Below are positions 9,777 to 21,083 of a stretch of 64,000 bases of DNA, in pieces; the first letter of the stretch is position 1; each line of letters opens with the position of its first letter. The stretch is from Limnoperna fortunei (taxonomy: Eukaryota; Mollusca; Bivalvia; Mytilida; Modiolidae). The translations under genes were made by a program, and so were the position numbers. A model generated the notes under the pieces. The model searched no databases, was not told the DNA's origin, and worked only from the letters and a program-made list of their open reading frames with translations. Location: NCBI GenBank assembly GCA_944474755.1, contig OX104115.1:70718993-70782992 (forward strand). Reading direction: 5' to 3'.

Positions 9777-12700
9777 CATTTTGAATAGATAATGTAAAAA
9801 TAAATATGACTTTCATAACAACAAATATCTCAGGCAAATCATTTAGTGGTAGGTATTAAATCGATGCAAAGAAGTGAATAAAGCAAAGACGCGACACTGT
9901 AAAAATAGCAGTACATCTCCATGCCATGGTGACCATTATGTAAATCAATTACTGTTAATCGTCAGGTGACTTGTTATTCGAATCAGATCTTTCTTCATTT
10001 CTATTTCGTTCAGCGGACAAAATAAAGGACCCAAAATAAACCGCTAAAAAGAAGTTTTGCAATTTCGTTGTTCTTTTGGTAAATACTGTATGTTTCTGTT
10101 ATCGCTATTTTTCGCCGACTTTGTTTCTGGAAGGATTTCTTTGCAGAAACACCTTTGTCCACGTAACGCTTGTGCAATGACTAATGGGAACATAACAAAA
10201 TCTGTCATCGGGGGCACCAACCATGAAAATCTTTCTCTTATTCAAAACTATGCAAAACTAATTATACAACATTTCTCATAATCATAATAGTTTAAACGTG
10301 CGTTGTTTATGGTTGTTACTCATTGTGGGGTGCTGATAGATACATGAACTTTCCTCTTTTATACCATATGGAATAGCGATGATTATATATTTTTGAAATT
10401 ATGCGTATTTAAGCGCTTGGCAGAAAAAAATGTAATTTGCACTCTGGTATTTATTAAGGGTAACGGTTAAATGTTACGATGTGTCAAACAAGTCTTTAAA
10501 CTGAATAATGTAATAAATATAGAAAAAGTCGTTTTATCGCTACTCTTGTTGTGTTAATTATTAATTAAATCCACGTTCTCTTTAATCACGAGTTTAATAA
10601 CATTTTGACATATTTCAATCTTGTTTCAAATTCGTTCTATATACAAAATCAAGTACCAGGGTTCAAAACACTTTGTGAAATATTGGAATATAATTCAAAA
10701 AACGCGAATAATCGATTAAAAATTCCATTTCAGAGTTTTTATTTACAGGAACATGCAACATGCCACTAGATAAAACTGTGCTTTATCTTTAATTTGAGCT
10801 AATAAATTCTTTAGATAACTTGTAGTCTAATATTGACAATTGCAAATTACGTTAGTCATACACAAATATTGCATACTTTGATTGCATTTTTACAGCCAAG
10901 GGCCTAAAAATTTCTGTAAAAGACAGAAAGTCAATTAGGGTCACTATTAGCGTTAGGGGCGTAATGAGTTTTTCAAGTGCAAGTTTAATGTCAGTGGCTG
11001 TCTGTAAACTGCCACAAACAGATTGTTGTTTAAGGAACAAAGATGCTCTAAATATGTCAGGATTTAACAATACGGATGTGAAATTTTATTTCTTTTGCCA
11101 CGTTTTTAGTATTTCATTTGAAGTTAATCATACAATAATTACACCTTGAGACACATGTTCAGCCGTCATTTTGCAGGTAAAATAAGATCACATTTCTGTC
11201 CAAACACACATTGAAACCAAATTAATGTCTCGAAACATTATAATTGCACATGAAGCTATAATTCTGATTCAGGATGGACCACCTTTTCGTGTGCAATTGT
11301 ATCAACTTTAAAAATCTGAACTTAATAAAAGGATTTTATTTCGCCGAATTAAAGTAGCAACGTATAATTATCTGCATTTCATTTTGATACAGACTTTCTT
11401 AAGCAACAATACATGTATTTTATGAATGCAGTAAATTAATTTATACAGTATAATTTTACAGACCATTTGACAAAATAATCTGATGTTATGAAGATATTAC
11501 TAACATTTATTCATGGACGTGAGGAGTTGGTTAAATGAACGTATTTGCACCCTTTATGTGAAGCAAAACGAAATGGCAAAAAGTCTAAATTAAATAAATA
11601 TAATATAATCGTGCCCGGATGTGAGATATTTTATCCCTTAAGTGTTTTATTTCTAATATTAAATTACCTTGTTCGACATGGGAGTTTAGGCCTGACTTCG
11701 AGCATTTGAGCATGAGGGTGATGATAATCCTGCAGAAATTCGATTTTATAACATCGATAGCTCTTCGGCGATAAAATGGCGTTCTCAAATGTCCTATCAA
11801 GCAGACTCAAGAATACTAACTCTAGATTATCAAAATAAAATAGATGAAATTGGTAAAATGGTAACCAAAAGGACTTATAGATAACATTTAACCAATTTCA
11901 TTTAGAAGAGAAAGATTAAGAACACTGTAAGAAGTTTTTTTTCACAATTGAGACATTAGTGATATTTGTCATATTGGGTCAAAACGCTGAATACGAAGTC
12001 ACAATTACACAGAATGACTTCATTTGCAACATTCGAAATATCTTACACGAAACTTGTAAATATAAAATTTAGATTTAGAAATGTATCTTGAAGCGAATGT
12101 TGAAAAAAGAATTCTGATAAAAAAAGTTATTAGTAGTCATTGCTAATTCATTCAATTAGTTGTCGTTAGGGAATAAAAATTCCGAACACCGAGGAAACTG
12201 TCAAACGACAAATCAAAGTCAAGAAACAGGAAAACTTTATAAACAACAGTAAAATATATAGCACGTACAGCAATGATCAGCAATGGTCGTGACATGGTAC
12301 AGTCATTGCAGTAGAAATAGGTAAAACATGCATGCCAAACCTCTCGGTTCCATTAATGTATTATGTAAGCTGGCGTGTTGATGAAAACGGTTGATTATCA
12401 CAGACCACTAGTACTGCGGGTGGGCGATTTTCAAAAGAAATATTACAAGAAAATGGGGACGAGGATAATATAGGGAAGATAACTCTATATTTTCATATTA
12501 ATTTAAATACATATGTGAGTTATCTCCCATGTATTGATTATAACAACAATTACACAGTATTTTTAAATAAAACGCTAAAACGTAATATTACACATTTAAA
12601 ATCGTTATTATTTCTTTCTCAGCCTTTGAAAACCCAAAAGCATTGCAATGAAGCTTAAACATTGTATATGCTATGCTAGAAGTATAAAAATGACAAAGCT

Positions 12701-13450
12701 TGCTTATAGATCCATTTATCATAATACAACAGAGAATTTGTATCTAAGAGTAGAGACTGGTTGAACAGAAAAAAAAAGAATAATGTCGGAGTCCCTTCAC
12801 TTTGTTAAAAAAATATCTGACTTTCACTGATATGGTCATGTACAGGTAGGCAATTTTTACCGTACGCTACCATTTATTTAAAACATTAAGGATGTTTCCA
12901 GAAGAACTAGATCTCAGTCTATATGTTTGAGAAAACGACAAACTATTAAATAAACACCAGTGCTATATGATGTAGTGTAATATCTGAAGGTATATATGTA
13001 GTACCAGATTATTAACCATACATAAAGTAAAAAAGTGAGTATTTACAAATACGTTGTGTTCTTATTGGTCAATAGTGGTTACATGTATACAATTTTGTTT
13101 TCTGTAAACCTCTGCATGAATTAAGTTTTTAAATAGTATATTTTTTCTAGGTCTTGCAATATAAAATTTTGGTAATTTTTAAAACAATTTTTTCATTCAC
13201 TGCATTAGAAATTGAATATAAAATTGAGAGCGTCTCAAAATGTTCTAACTACAGATATATATGGAATGTGTATTTATTAAATGTTGAGTGAAAGTTTATT
13301 TATTTCTTAGCCGAGGTAAATGCTGATCAATGTTACAATGGTATGCAAATAACATAAGAACAGAACTTAAACTCCTGCCGTGTTTTCAGTTTTTCTAGCT
13401 GTTTTATTTTATTTCAAATACTTAATATCGCTGAATCATTTTACACACTC
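9777..13450. other. AT-rich intergenic DNA, nothing recognised
   Basis: No long open frame, tandem repeat or clear inverted repeat was found. A small inverted pair, GGGAAGATAACTC and GAGTTATCTCCC, lies at about 12472-12528. Confidence 0.4.
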
Positions 13451-13454
13451 TAGA

Positions 13455-13520
13455 CAGGTAGCGCGCTCTCCTTCAAGTGCGATGAGAGATAAACGGGTCC
13501 GATACCGGCTCAGGTACAAC
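13455..13520 (+). repeat. Isolated tRNA-like head
   Basis: GGTAGCGCGCTCTC resembles a polymerase III A box. Some 40 bases on, ACGGGTCCGATACC resembles a B box. No cloverleaf could be drawn, so this is more likely a SINE head remnant or tRNA pseudogene than a working tRNA. Confidence 0.4.
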
Positions 13521-13781
13521 TAGACATTTCATTTAAGCACAGTTCAATGAAGACATCAAAAGCATGGTCTTGACAAGTTTACATCAGAATAACTTATTAT
13601 CTTATTATCTTAGCAAATGTTGGAATAGCCAGAATAAACAATGAAGCCTAATCGATGCCGAAACTTCCTCAAAGTAGACGCGTGGAAGAGTTGTTTCCGT
13701 ATACACACAGAAGCTATGTCAATCATGTAAAACAGACAATGATTATCAGCAGAAGAGTTACCGTGCAAATGATTGATTTTT

Positions 13782-14063
13782 TTTTTGTTTATTTGAATGA
13801 TGCTTAACGCCACTTTCAGCAATTTTTCAGCTATATCATGGCGGGGAAGGAAGACGGAGTATCCGGAGAAAACCTCCGACCTTCGGGAGGAAAACTGGCC
13901 GTGCATACGAATTATAAACTATATATAAGAGTGGCAGCACAAACGTCGCCGACAGTTTACCAATAGTTTTATAAAAGACATCAACATGATTTGATGGGAA
14001 TTGAACACTTGTGGCTTCCCAAACAGAGATTGTGTATGAAATATACCTGTCAGCTAGCCCCTA
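13782..14063 (-). mobile_element. SINE with a different tRNA-like head
   Basis: Read on the minus strand, the tail-proximal body (13790-13900) matches the reference SINE, with CACTTTCAGCAATTTTTCAG, AGCTATATCATGGCG and a GGAGTATCCGGAGAAAAC block. The other end reads GGGGCTAGCTGACAGG and, further in, GTTCAATTCCCATC, a different tRNA-like head. The middle also differs. It may be a second SINE subfamily sharing the 3' body, or a chimaera. Confidence 0.55.
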
Positions 14064-14073
14064 AACACTTAAG

Positions 14074-14241
14074 ATGGGACTAAAGCGTCAACCTTATCAC
14101 CAAGCCCCAATTGTGAAGAAGAAACTACGAATAAGTATTGATGAGCCAGGTGTTTGCCAGCGAGAGTGGGCATGTTCTATCATCACCCAAACTGGGCGAC
14201 CACTTCATACCAGATTCTGGAGTACATCCCTGAAGCAGGTA
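14074..14241 (+). CDS. Possible orphan exon, function unknown
   Basis: An ATG-started frame encodes about 56 residues, beginning MGLKRQPYHQAPIVKKKLRI and including DEPGVCQREWACSIITQTGR, up to a plausible donor at AAGCAG|GTAATT (14241/14242). Composition is less AT-rich than the flanks and the open frame continues past the donor to 14379. I do not recognise a domain. It begins 10 bp after a SINE end, which makes a transposon-derived piece just as likely as a host exon. No partner exon could be identified. Confidence 0.25.
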
Positions 14242-14379
14242 ATTAACACACTTTTAGGACAAAATGAAAACTTTTCGCAGCAAAACGAAAGTCATAAGAA
14301 AAATGTCATGCATATCAACGCACGCTGTAGGGCGGGCAGCAAAAAGGGCTGTACGGAACTTGGTGACATTTTTTTTTAA

Positions 14380-14831
14380 TTCGAGACGTTCGTCGCACAA
14401 TTATGCCATGAAACAATGTTTGCTTTTATACCTTTAGCAGACGATGTCACCGTCATCTGGGATTTTCTACATCAACGTATTGTATTGTCCATATTAAGCC
14501 AGGGTCAGACACATCATCGATGACGTATTCTTTTTCTCTGTCAAAGCAAGCTTGACGTCCATTTAAGTTATTATCTTAAACTGAGGTGCAAGGCGAAGGT
14601 CTCTTACATCCATGTTGTCCTACTAGCAACCAATAACAAAATTATTTCTATACGCCGACTTGCAAATCGGCAACCGTTCAGCATTTTATCGCTATTTTGC
14701 AGTATTTTCCTTTGATCTTTAAATGTGCGATATTATTCCATCTCACTCTACTAGCGTGGGATGGGCCCATCTCAGCTCGCTGTCAAGACGTCGTTATGTA
14801 AACACTGTGACGTCACAATGTTACAAAACAG
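14380..14831. other. Unannotated intergenic DNA with a CRE-like site
   Basis: There is no gene. A perfect palindromic TGACGTCA occurs at 14808-14815, next to the hairpin that starts at 14832; on its own this is weak evidence of regulation. Confidence 0.35.
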
Positions 14832-14968
14832 CGATAAACAGATTATTTACGTTTTTTTGAAACTCGATGCACTTTCTCGCCATCTCATCTCAGGGCTATC
14901 GCCCTTCGATGAGATACGACGAGAAAATGCATCTCGTTTAAAAAAACGTAAATAATCTATAATTATCG
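14832..14968. mobile_element. 137-bp imperfect palindrome (MITE-like hairpin)
   Basis: The left arm CGATAAACAGATTATTTACG and the right arm CGTAAATAATCTATAATTAT are complementary. Further in, ATGCACTTTCTCG pairs with CGAGAAAATGCAT, and the tip is GGGCTATCGCCC. It has no coding capacity and looks like a miniature DNA transposon. Confidence 0.65.
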
Positions 14969-15097
14969 GCACGTTCTGCAATGTTACTGCAAACCGCAAC
15001 TTTCTTCAGAAAACATTCGATCAGAAGCCTATTCCGGAACTGTCGGATTTCATCCACGACTGCCTTATATATGAATAGTTTACTGTACGTGAAAATG

Positions 15098-15263
15098 TAT
15101 ATGTGGTGCTTTCGTCTTCATATGAGGTGTCTTTATACGTGGTGCTTTTATCTCTATATGTGGTGCTTTCGTCTTCATATGAGGTGTCTTTATACGTGGT
15201 GCTTTTGTCTCTACATGTGGTGCTTTTGTCTTTATACGTGGTGCTTTTATCTCTATATGTGAT
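15098..15263 (+). repeat. Tandem repeat with 21-bp unit
   Basis: About eight copies of a unit built on GTGGTGCTTT plus a GTCT(T/C)-TATA part follow each other. Because 21 is a multiple of three, overlapping open frames read as 7-residue repeats such as WCFRLHM or VLSSSYE. The open frames are a consequence of the repeat; there is no sign of a real protein. Confidence 0.8.
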
Positions 15264-16139
15264 GCTGGACTGTTTGTTTATTGGTGTTAGAACGTGTTTA
15301 ATGCTTTTATTTGGGGAGTAATCTATTTCATTTTAGTAATATATGTTTCCGGGAATGGGTGGGCTCGACCCACAGAGCTGCAAAAAGTAGTAAAAAATCA
15401 TTGTCGTATTTATCTGTATTAAACATGTTAAAGAATGGGATATTTAACCAACCTCAGAAAAGTTTTATATTCTTCGTTTTAATAGTGTCAAGGTATTGTA
15501 AAAACCCACCTATGAAATAAACCATTACTCCTACAGAATATTCTTCATCGTTCATAATCTTTTTAACGTCCTGAATATGCTGGATGTTAAGCACCAAACT
15601 AATCAATCAATCATAACCTTTCATCAACTAGTACAATTAATTTAAAAATTTATTCTTAATATAGTTCAATTTACCGTACGAATAATTAATTGGTGATTAC
15701 AATTAATGCGTACTAAACAGTTCGATATTTGCTCGTGGCACAATCTTATTTTGAAAATAATATAGCCTTAATTGTCCACCCTTGTTTTTAATTTATATTT
15801 TGTGTTTTTTATACAATATTAGTTAGGTTGATATTATAACAATTAATATTTAAGTGTGGGAAAAAAACATCTTAATGAAAAATTTGCAATAAAATGCCCA
15901 CCAATGCGCTCTGTAAATACTTATTTTGAGTAAAGATCTTGATAATGTTACCTGTAGGTCTAAAATATAAATTTTCTTCATAATAATATATGTACATAAA
16001 ATATTTGACATGGAAATCCATTTTCCTTTTGGAGGTGCTTATTACTGGGCTGACGGTTGTTCCCACCTTCCCTAGGCGCCAATAGGAAAACTGGTACCCT
16101 TGTAGCAAGGGTTCAAGCCCAATTATAGCTTTATCCATT
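15264..16139. other. Intergenic DNA with one repeat-like fragment
   Basis: AT-rich. At about 16020-16138 a short block (GGAAAACTGG, then AAGGGTTCAAGCCC) resembles a reverse SINE head with a B-box-like GGGTTCAAGCCC, but it is too diverged for a firm call. Confidence 0.35.
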
Positions 16140-16660
16140 TTTCATTTTTTGGGGTAAGGGTTAAGTGAGGTATTCTGAATATTTTGGGTATTGTTATCAG
16201 GTGGAAAATGTAGGGTTAAGATAAGGCAGGGTTTAATTGAGGGAAGTAGGTATGCGTGGAAAATAGGGTTGTTTAGGGGTAATAATAATTAGGCAGGTTA
16301 GATAATTGGTGGAATTGGAAAATGGTGGGGAATGGGGAGGAAATGTATATTATAGTAGGGAGGCTATTGGGGATGTAGTTTGATGTGGGAAATTTGGGTG
16401 AGGAGGAGGTTAGGGAGATGGAAGTGTATGGTGGAGTGTAGGGGGAATGGGGAAGGTAGGGTATACATGGGGAATGCGTGAGGGTATGGTATATAGGGGG
16501 AATGCGGGAGGGTAGGGTATATAGCGGGAATGCGGGAGGGTAGGGTAGGGTATGTGGGGGAATAGGGGAGGGGACGGTAGGGTATGAGGGAATAGGGGAG
16601 GGGAGGGTATGTTGGGATTATGGCGGAGGGGACGGGGGTAAAATAGAGGGAGAATTGATT
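16140..16660 (+). repeat. G-rich, purine-biased minisatellite-like block
   Basis: The + strand is almost free of C and full of GGG to GGGGG runs. From about 16433 irregular units of roughly 30 bp are visible, built from GGTAGGGTATATAG and GGGGAATGCGGGAGG. Many sets of four closely spaced G-runs could form G-quadruplexes. The Pro/Ser/Tyr-rich frames on the other strand are by-products. Confidence 0.7.
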
Positions 16661-16933
16661 GTGAAGGAGTGGATAGGAGAAAAGAGCGGGAAATAAAAGC
16701 TAGAGAAATAGACAATAACTTGGACATATGAATAAAAAGAAAATCGGCGTGAAAAAAGGGATCCCCCTGCTACAGTTACAAAGCAATGTTTAGAAAAATT
16801 ACGTCCTCTACATGTTATGGTCATTTCAATTGCGAGGTTGTCATAATCAGCAAGTGGATAATAATTCTGTGGTATTAATAATAAGATACCAATCCAGTTC
16901 TTAAAAGTATAACTTCTAATGACAATTAAAATG

Positions 16934-17113
16934 ATTGGTGATAACCTGCTTGTCAACACTGTGGCTGCGGGTTCGAGTTTTACTGCGGCAGTGTGATCGA
17001 CTCCATTCTTACTTGGCAAGAAGTTGTCGTGTCGAAGGTCGGGGCGTGTCACCGGGTAGTCTGGCTTACTCTCCCAATAAAAAAATTAAACCCCATTAAA
17101 AAATAAACAAGCA
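16934..17113 (+). repeat. Truncated SINE copy
   Basis: TTGTCAACACTGTGGCTGCG, GGTTCGAGTTTTACTGC, ATCGACTCCATTCTTACTTG and CTCCCAATAAAAAAATTAAA follow the order of the reference SINE. The 5' part of the head is missing and the body is shortened. Confidence 0.75.
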
Positions 17114-17223
17114 ATCCTGTCTTAGTTATAGTTCTAATTACAAGACAACACGGTGGTCGTATGCAAAGTTCTTTTCGTGGATTGTATTTTATGACAGTTT
17201 CCTCTGTGTTCGGTATTTTGTTA

Positions 17224-17709
17224 TTACCTTCATTGTGAATGGCATACAGCAACTTTTTAAATATTTGAATAGCCGAAAACGTGACTCATCGCTGAACCAC
17301 ACTCTTCTCCAGCTCTGTAAATTCCATATACGCACGGTAGTACACCATCTAACCAATGCTCGGCGGTGATGGCGTCCCAGTCTGACGTAAGGTCTTTTTG
17401 CCCGCAATCCATGAGAGCGTAACCGATTGCGTACTGTCTGTAGTGATATACGGCGCAACCCAGGGACGTTTACAGCTGTTTCTGTTGCAGCAATAGTCCC
17501 GATTCTGCGCCCGAGTTGTAACACGCGGCGGACGCCCTAAACGTAGTCGGTTTGTCGTTGTATGAAGCTGCTGGTAGCGAGCGTCTCCAAAGGCGTGAAA
17601 TTGTGCTACGATGAACATTGTACGTTCTGGCAACAGCATTCTGTGATTCCACGGCCTCGATTCGACCGATAGCGATATTCCGGGTAGCAGCATCTAACCT
17701 TGGCGTCAC
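17224..17709 (-). pseudogene. Tc1/mariner-type transposase, frameshifted and truncated
   Basis: Three overlapping minus-strand frames together follow the Tc1 transposase order. The first has a helix-turn-helix region (AIGRIEAVESQNAVARTYNV, then HRSTISRLWRR). The second has LRLGRPPRVTT, the GRPR-like linker, and the third has PGLRRISLQTVRNRLRSHGL followed by VWFSDESRFRLF. FSDES holds the second catalytic Asp. Frame changes near 17575 and 17510 break the reading frame. Similarity stops right after FRLF, so roughly the last third, with the final acidic residue, is gone. No terminal inverted repeats were found. It is a dead copy. Confidence 0.87.
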
Positions 17710-18846
17710 CTAATAAGAATTTTATTATACTAATGCAGTCGAGAAAAGAAATAGCGGGGTTTTCATACCGATTGTCTGAGTTAACAAAAATATCCATGAT
17801 TTGCACGTGAAAGTCGACCCTGTTTTAAGCAATGCGTAATTCATAGTGTGTTCCAGATTTCGACCACAGTCGTTCATGGGTGGATAAACTTAATGCTTTC
17901 ACCTGGAAACTTTTAATTAAGGTGTAATTATGATTTTGTGTATATATATTTGAATATTTATAGGTTATTTGTCCGAAAAAAAATATTTGTAAAAAATTTA
18001 TTCGATGTTGCGTTTCTTTTTTGAGTGAGTATAAATACATATGCATCACATATACAGTTTAGAGCACCGCTTACAGTCAACTTTTCATATATAAGGCAGT
18101 CATGTCGTTCCATGCTTCCGCGTCGCATTCTGCTACTTTGACGTTAATACTTCAAACTTTCGTATAGCTTTCCGCGAATAACAATATCAAGGTAACCTTT
18201 AGGAAAAGTCCTTAGCAACCATATATTTTTTGAGTCAGGATGATGTACTAAAATATATCATTTTACAAACAGAAGTGGCATTTTGTCCATAGCAATGGGC
18301 ATAAATTCCTTAACAACCATATATTGTTTAATTCTTGACCACTTTATTTACTCGAATAACTAAATTCTATTTCTGGAAGGGACATTTTGGGCTTATAAAC
18401 AGACAAAAATTCCACATTGATATATTTTCTGACTTCAGACCATAACGGGAAAGACCTTTACATTTGTTTTTCGAACACCTGTCTTTTTAATTATTTGTTT
18501 TTCTTCTCCCGCGGAGCATTGAAAAAAAGTGTTGCGACAAATATTCACGACGATATATTATTACCATTAGCCCTTCATATCCAGAGATGACATGACTTCC
18601 GACCATAACGGCAAAGATCTTTACATTTGTTTTCAGAACAGATGTCTTTTTAATTGTTACTTTTATTTCAACAAAACAATTGCAGTTATGTTGACTTTAA
18701 ATGACTAAAACTAACTACATTTATACAAAGAAAAGTGTATTAGTATATATTAAAGGAAAACAATTTACCAAAGTCAGTACTGAAAAACATGAGGTTATGA
18801 AGGTCTGAGAATTCAAAAGTTACCTACAATATAGAGTTCATTAACA
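17710..18846. other. Intergenic DNA with an internal direct repeat
   Basis: Two ~75-bp direct copies begin with GACTTC(A/C)GACCATAACGG at about 18431 and 18593 and both run on to CTTTTTAATT. A shorter pair built on CCTTA(G/A)CAACCATATATT lies at about 18209 and 18310. No gene is seen. Confidence 0.5.
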
Positions 18847-19463
18847 TCTGTACTACAAAAGCCCATTAGGCTCATTTTGGTAGACTAAAAAAAAAATTTT
18901 CGCGTAACAACGTAATAACACGAAACTATCGCGTAATAAAGCGAAACTTATGCGTTATTACGCGAAATGTTTTATATAATATGTTGCGCCGAACTTTTTC
19001 TTCACAATGCGTAACTATATCTTAAAAGTAATATAAGTATCTGAGTTTTTGTTTAATACAAATGAAGTATGAAATCATATAACTTATACAGCTTTATTTT
19101 GAGCTTGGACTTGCAAACACTGACATTTTTAGTTTTCTAGCAATTTTGAATAGGATCATAATAAGCAATTCAACAATAGAAAGGACATTGAAACAATTAT
19201 GATTGACGAGAAGAAATGATTACTCTGATGTTTGTGATGTTGCTTTGTTTATTTTAAACCTTTTCTCAAATCATTTTGTCCTTAACTTCATCTGACGAAA
19301 TTCTAAAAATGAATGTATATAAATCCTTTTCCTTGCCTATTTTGGTAAAAATTGTTGAAAATAAAAATATAAACATTCATTATTTAGTATTTTTCGCGTT
19401 ATTGCGCGAAAATTGTTTTTCAATCTACAAAAATGAGCCTAATGGGCTTTCGTACTGTACAGA
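18847..19463. mobile_element. 0.6-kb non-autonomous element with ~70-bp terminal inverted repeats
   Basis: The left end TCTGTACTACAAAAGCCCAT (18847) and the complement of the right end (TCTGTACAGTACGAAAGCCC, ending at 19463) match for about 70 bp, including AGGCTCATTTT and a TTTTCGCG tract. CGCGTAA / TTACGCG blocks are repeated just inside. There is no coding frame of note. The structure is that of a non-autonomous DNA transposon; I could not identify a target-site duplication or family. Confidence 0.7.
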
Positions 19464-20941
19464 ATATAAGCCTTTAAAATAATAAAAACAATATAAACCC
19501 GGGTCTTTTTCTAAAAAAGTAGGAGTACAAATCGTATTAATGATTTTGTTTACAATGGTGTAAAAGAAACATATGAAAACTTACATCCAGGATCTGTACC
19601 AATACAAGACAGTTGATGTCAAGTGATAATTTGAACAAAGTTAGATAATCCATTATCTGAAGAAAGAACGTTAAAGTTTTCTATTAGAGTGATCTCCCAT
19701 GTACTGAACTTCTCCAGTCATTTATTTTATTTTTGTCTTTTGGATTTATTATGGTGTGTGCATATTTCATCAGACAATCAGAATTCCTATAGGAACTAAC
19801 TGTGCATCCCTCCCCGAAAAAAGTAAATATCTTGTGAACATCCACTTCCTTGGCATCAGTCTTCTGTTGTCTGCACAAATATCATCCTCACAAGTCAGGG
19901 TTTCTGTGTCATGTGGACATATAAACTCTTACTTGTGAGGATGCACAAATATCAATTAATGCGTTACACTAGAGCGTCCTAAATTATTCACGTCATCTAC
20001 TGGGGAAAGATTATATTCAAAGTAAACTTACGTCTTCCTTAAAGAAATAGAGTTGGATGATCATGAATGATTTTGGATCACTCTTCGAGAGCAGCTGGGT
20101 TAGCTGCTGGTTGGAGAGAATTCGAGTTTCCTTTATTTTTAGTTGTTTCTGTTCATTGTTGCTGTCTATCTAATCAGTTTGTCTTATTATATAGATCATC
20201 TAATCCTCAGTATATGTTGTCAAATACATTTACTGATTATGGAATCTACTGTTTTCGTCAATTAGACGTTAGTAGATTAACAATGTGAAGCATGGATATC
20301 ATGTATTCCTTTATTTAATCCACCCAATTTAAACTAGAGATTTGTTTATTTGTATGGGTGGCAATGCATGCACAAAGGTAACTTTGTTCGTCCAAATACT
20401 GAAATTCTCAAAAAGTCTGAATTCTAAAAGGGAAGGAACATTTAAATACTAACGATCAATTAACTAAAATAAAAATACAGAAATAAAAAAAAAACTCCGA
20501 TATGCTAGAAAACAACATTTTGCTTTTCATAAATTGTTTTAAACGTTTTATTTTAAAGGATTGAAAAGGAACATTACTTAATAATTAAGTTTATCCAAAT
20601 CAATTAAATTGTTTGCGAAACACTCTGACCGCTAGACCAAAACGAATTTATTTTCTAATATAGCCCAAAACATTGTCATATAATCATTATCTAAGTTTTA
20701 AAATCGAAAACAAGGATTACGAATTCATAAACGAAAGGTTCTTAACTTAGAACAAACTTTAAACAAAGGCCCAACACGCCAATTAGTACTAGCCAGGCGG
20801 TATAATCTTGACTCCACTAGGAAACGCTTCTAAATCCCTTCATAAGTAGGGATTTTCTATTCCAGTCCGAATATCGGTTTTTGTAATCTGACCTACAATG
20901 CGTTATTAACCTTTACTCAGTACGATTACTTACTTAACGTA
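19464..20941. other. Unannotated intergenic DNA
   Basis: AT-rich with short frames only. No repeat or exon recognised. Confidence 0.4.
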
Positions 20942-21083
20942 CAGGTCCCAGCGCCATAAACATTTTCTTGGCTGATAATTTTTTATTCTCAATTTTATTC
21001 AATTAAATCTTTCCTTTTCCCTTGTTGTCATGGTAATTGAAAAAATTATCATGCTGAGCAAAACATTTTTACGCTGGGGCCTG
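20942..21083. mobile_element. 142-bp imperfect palindrome (MITE-like hairpin)
   Basis: CAGGTCCCAGCG at the left end pairs with CGCTGGGGCCTG at the right. Inside, CTGATAATTTTTT pairs with AAAAAATTATCATG and ATTCTCAATT with AATTGAA. It has no coding capacity. Confidence 0.6.

Noticed and set aside
14981..15321. Two overlapping frames with WCFYLYM and VVLLSLY repeats
   Set aside because: They arise from the 21-bp tandem repeat in different frames; the peptides are simple translations of the repeat.
16410..17052. Minus-strand Pro/Ser-rich frames
   Set aside because: They are the C-rich complement of the G-rich repeat plus flanking SINE; no coding signal is visible.
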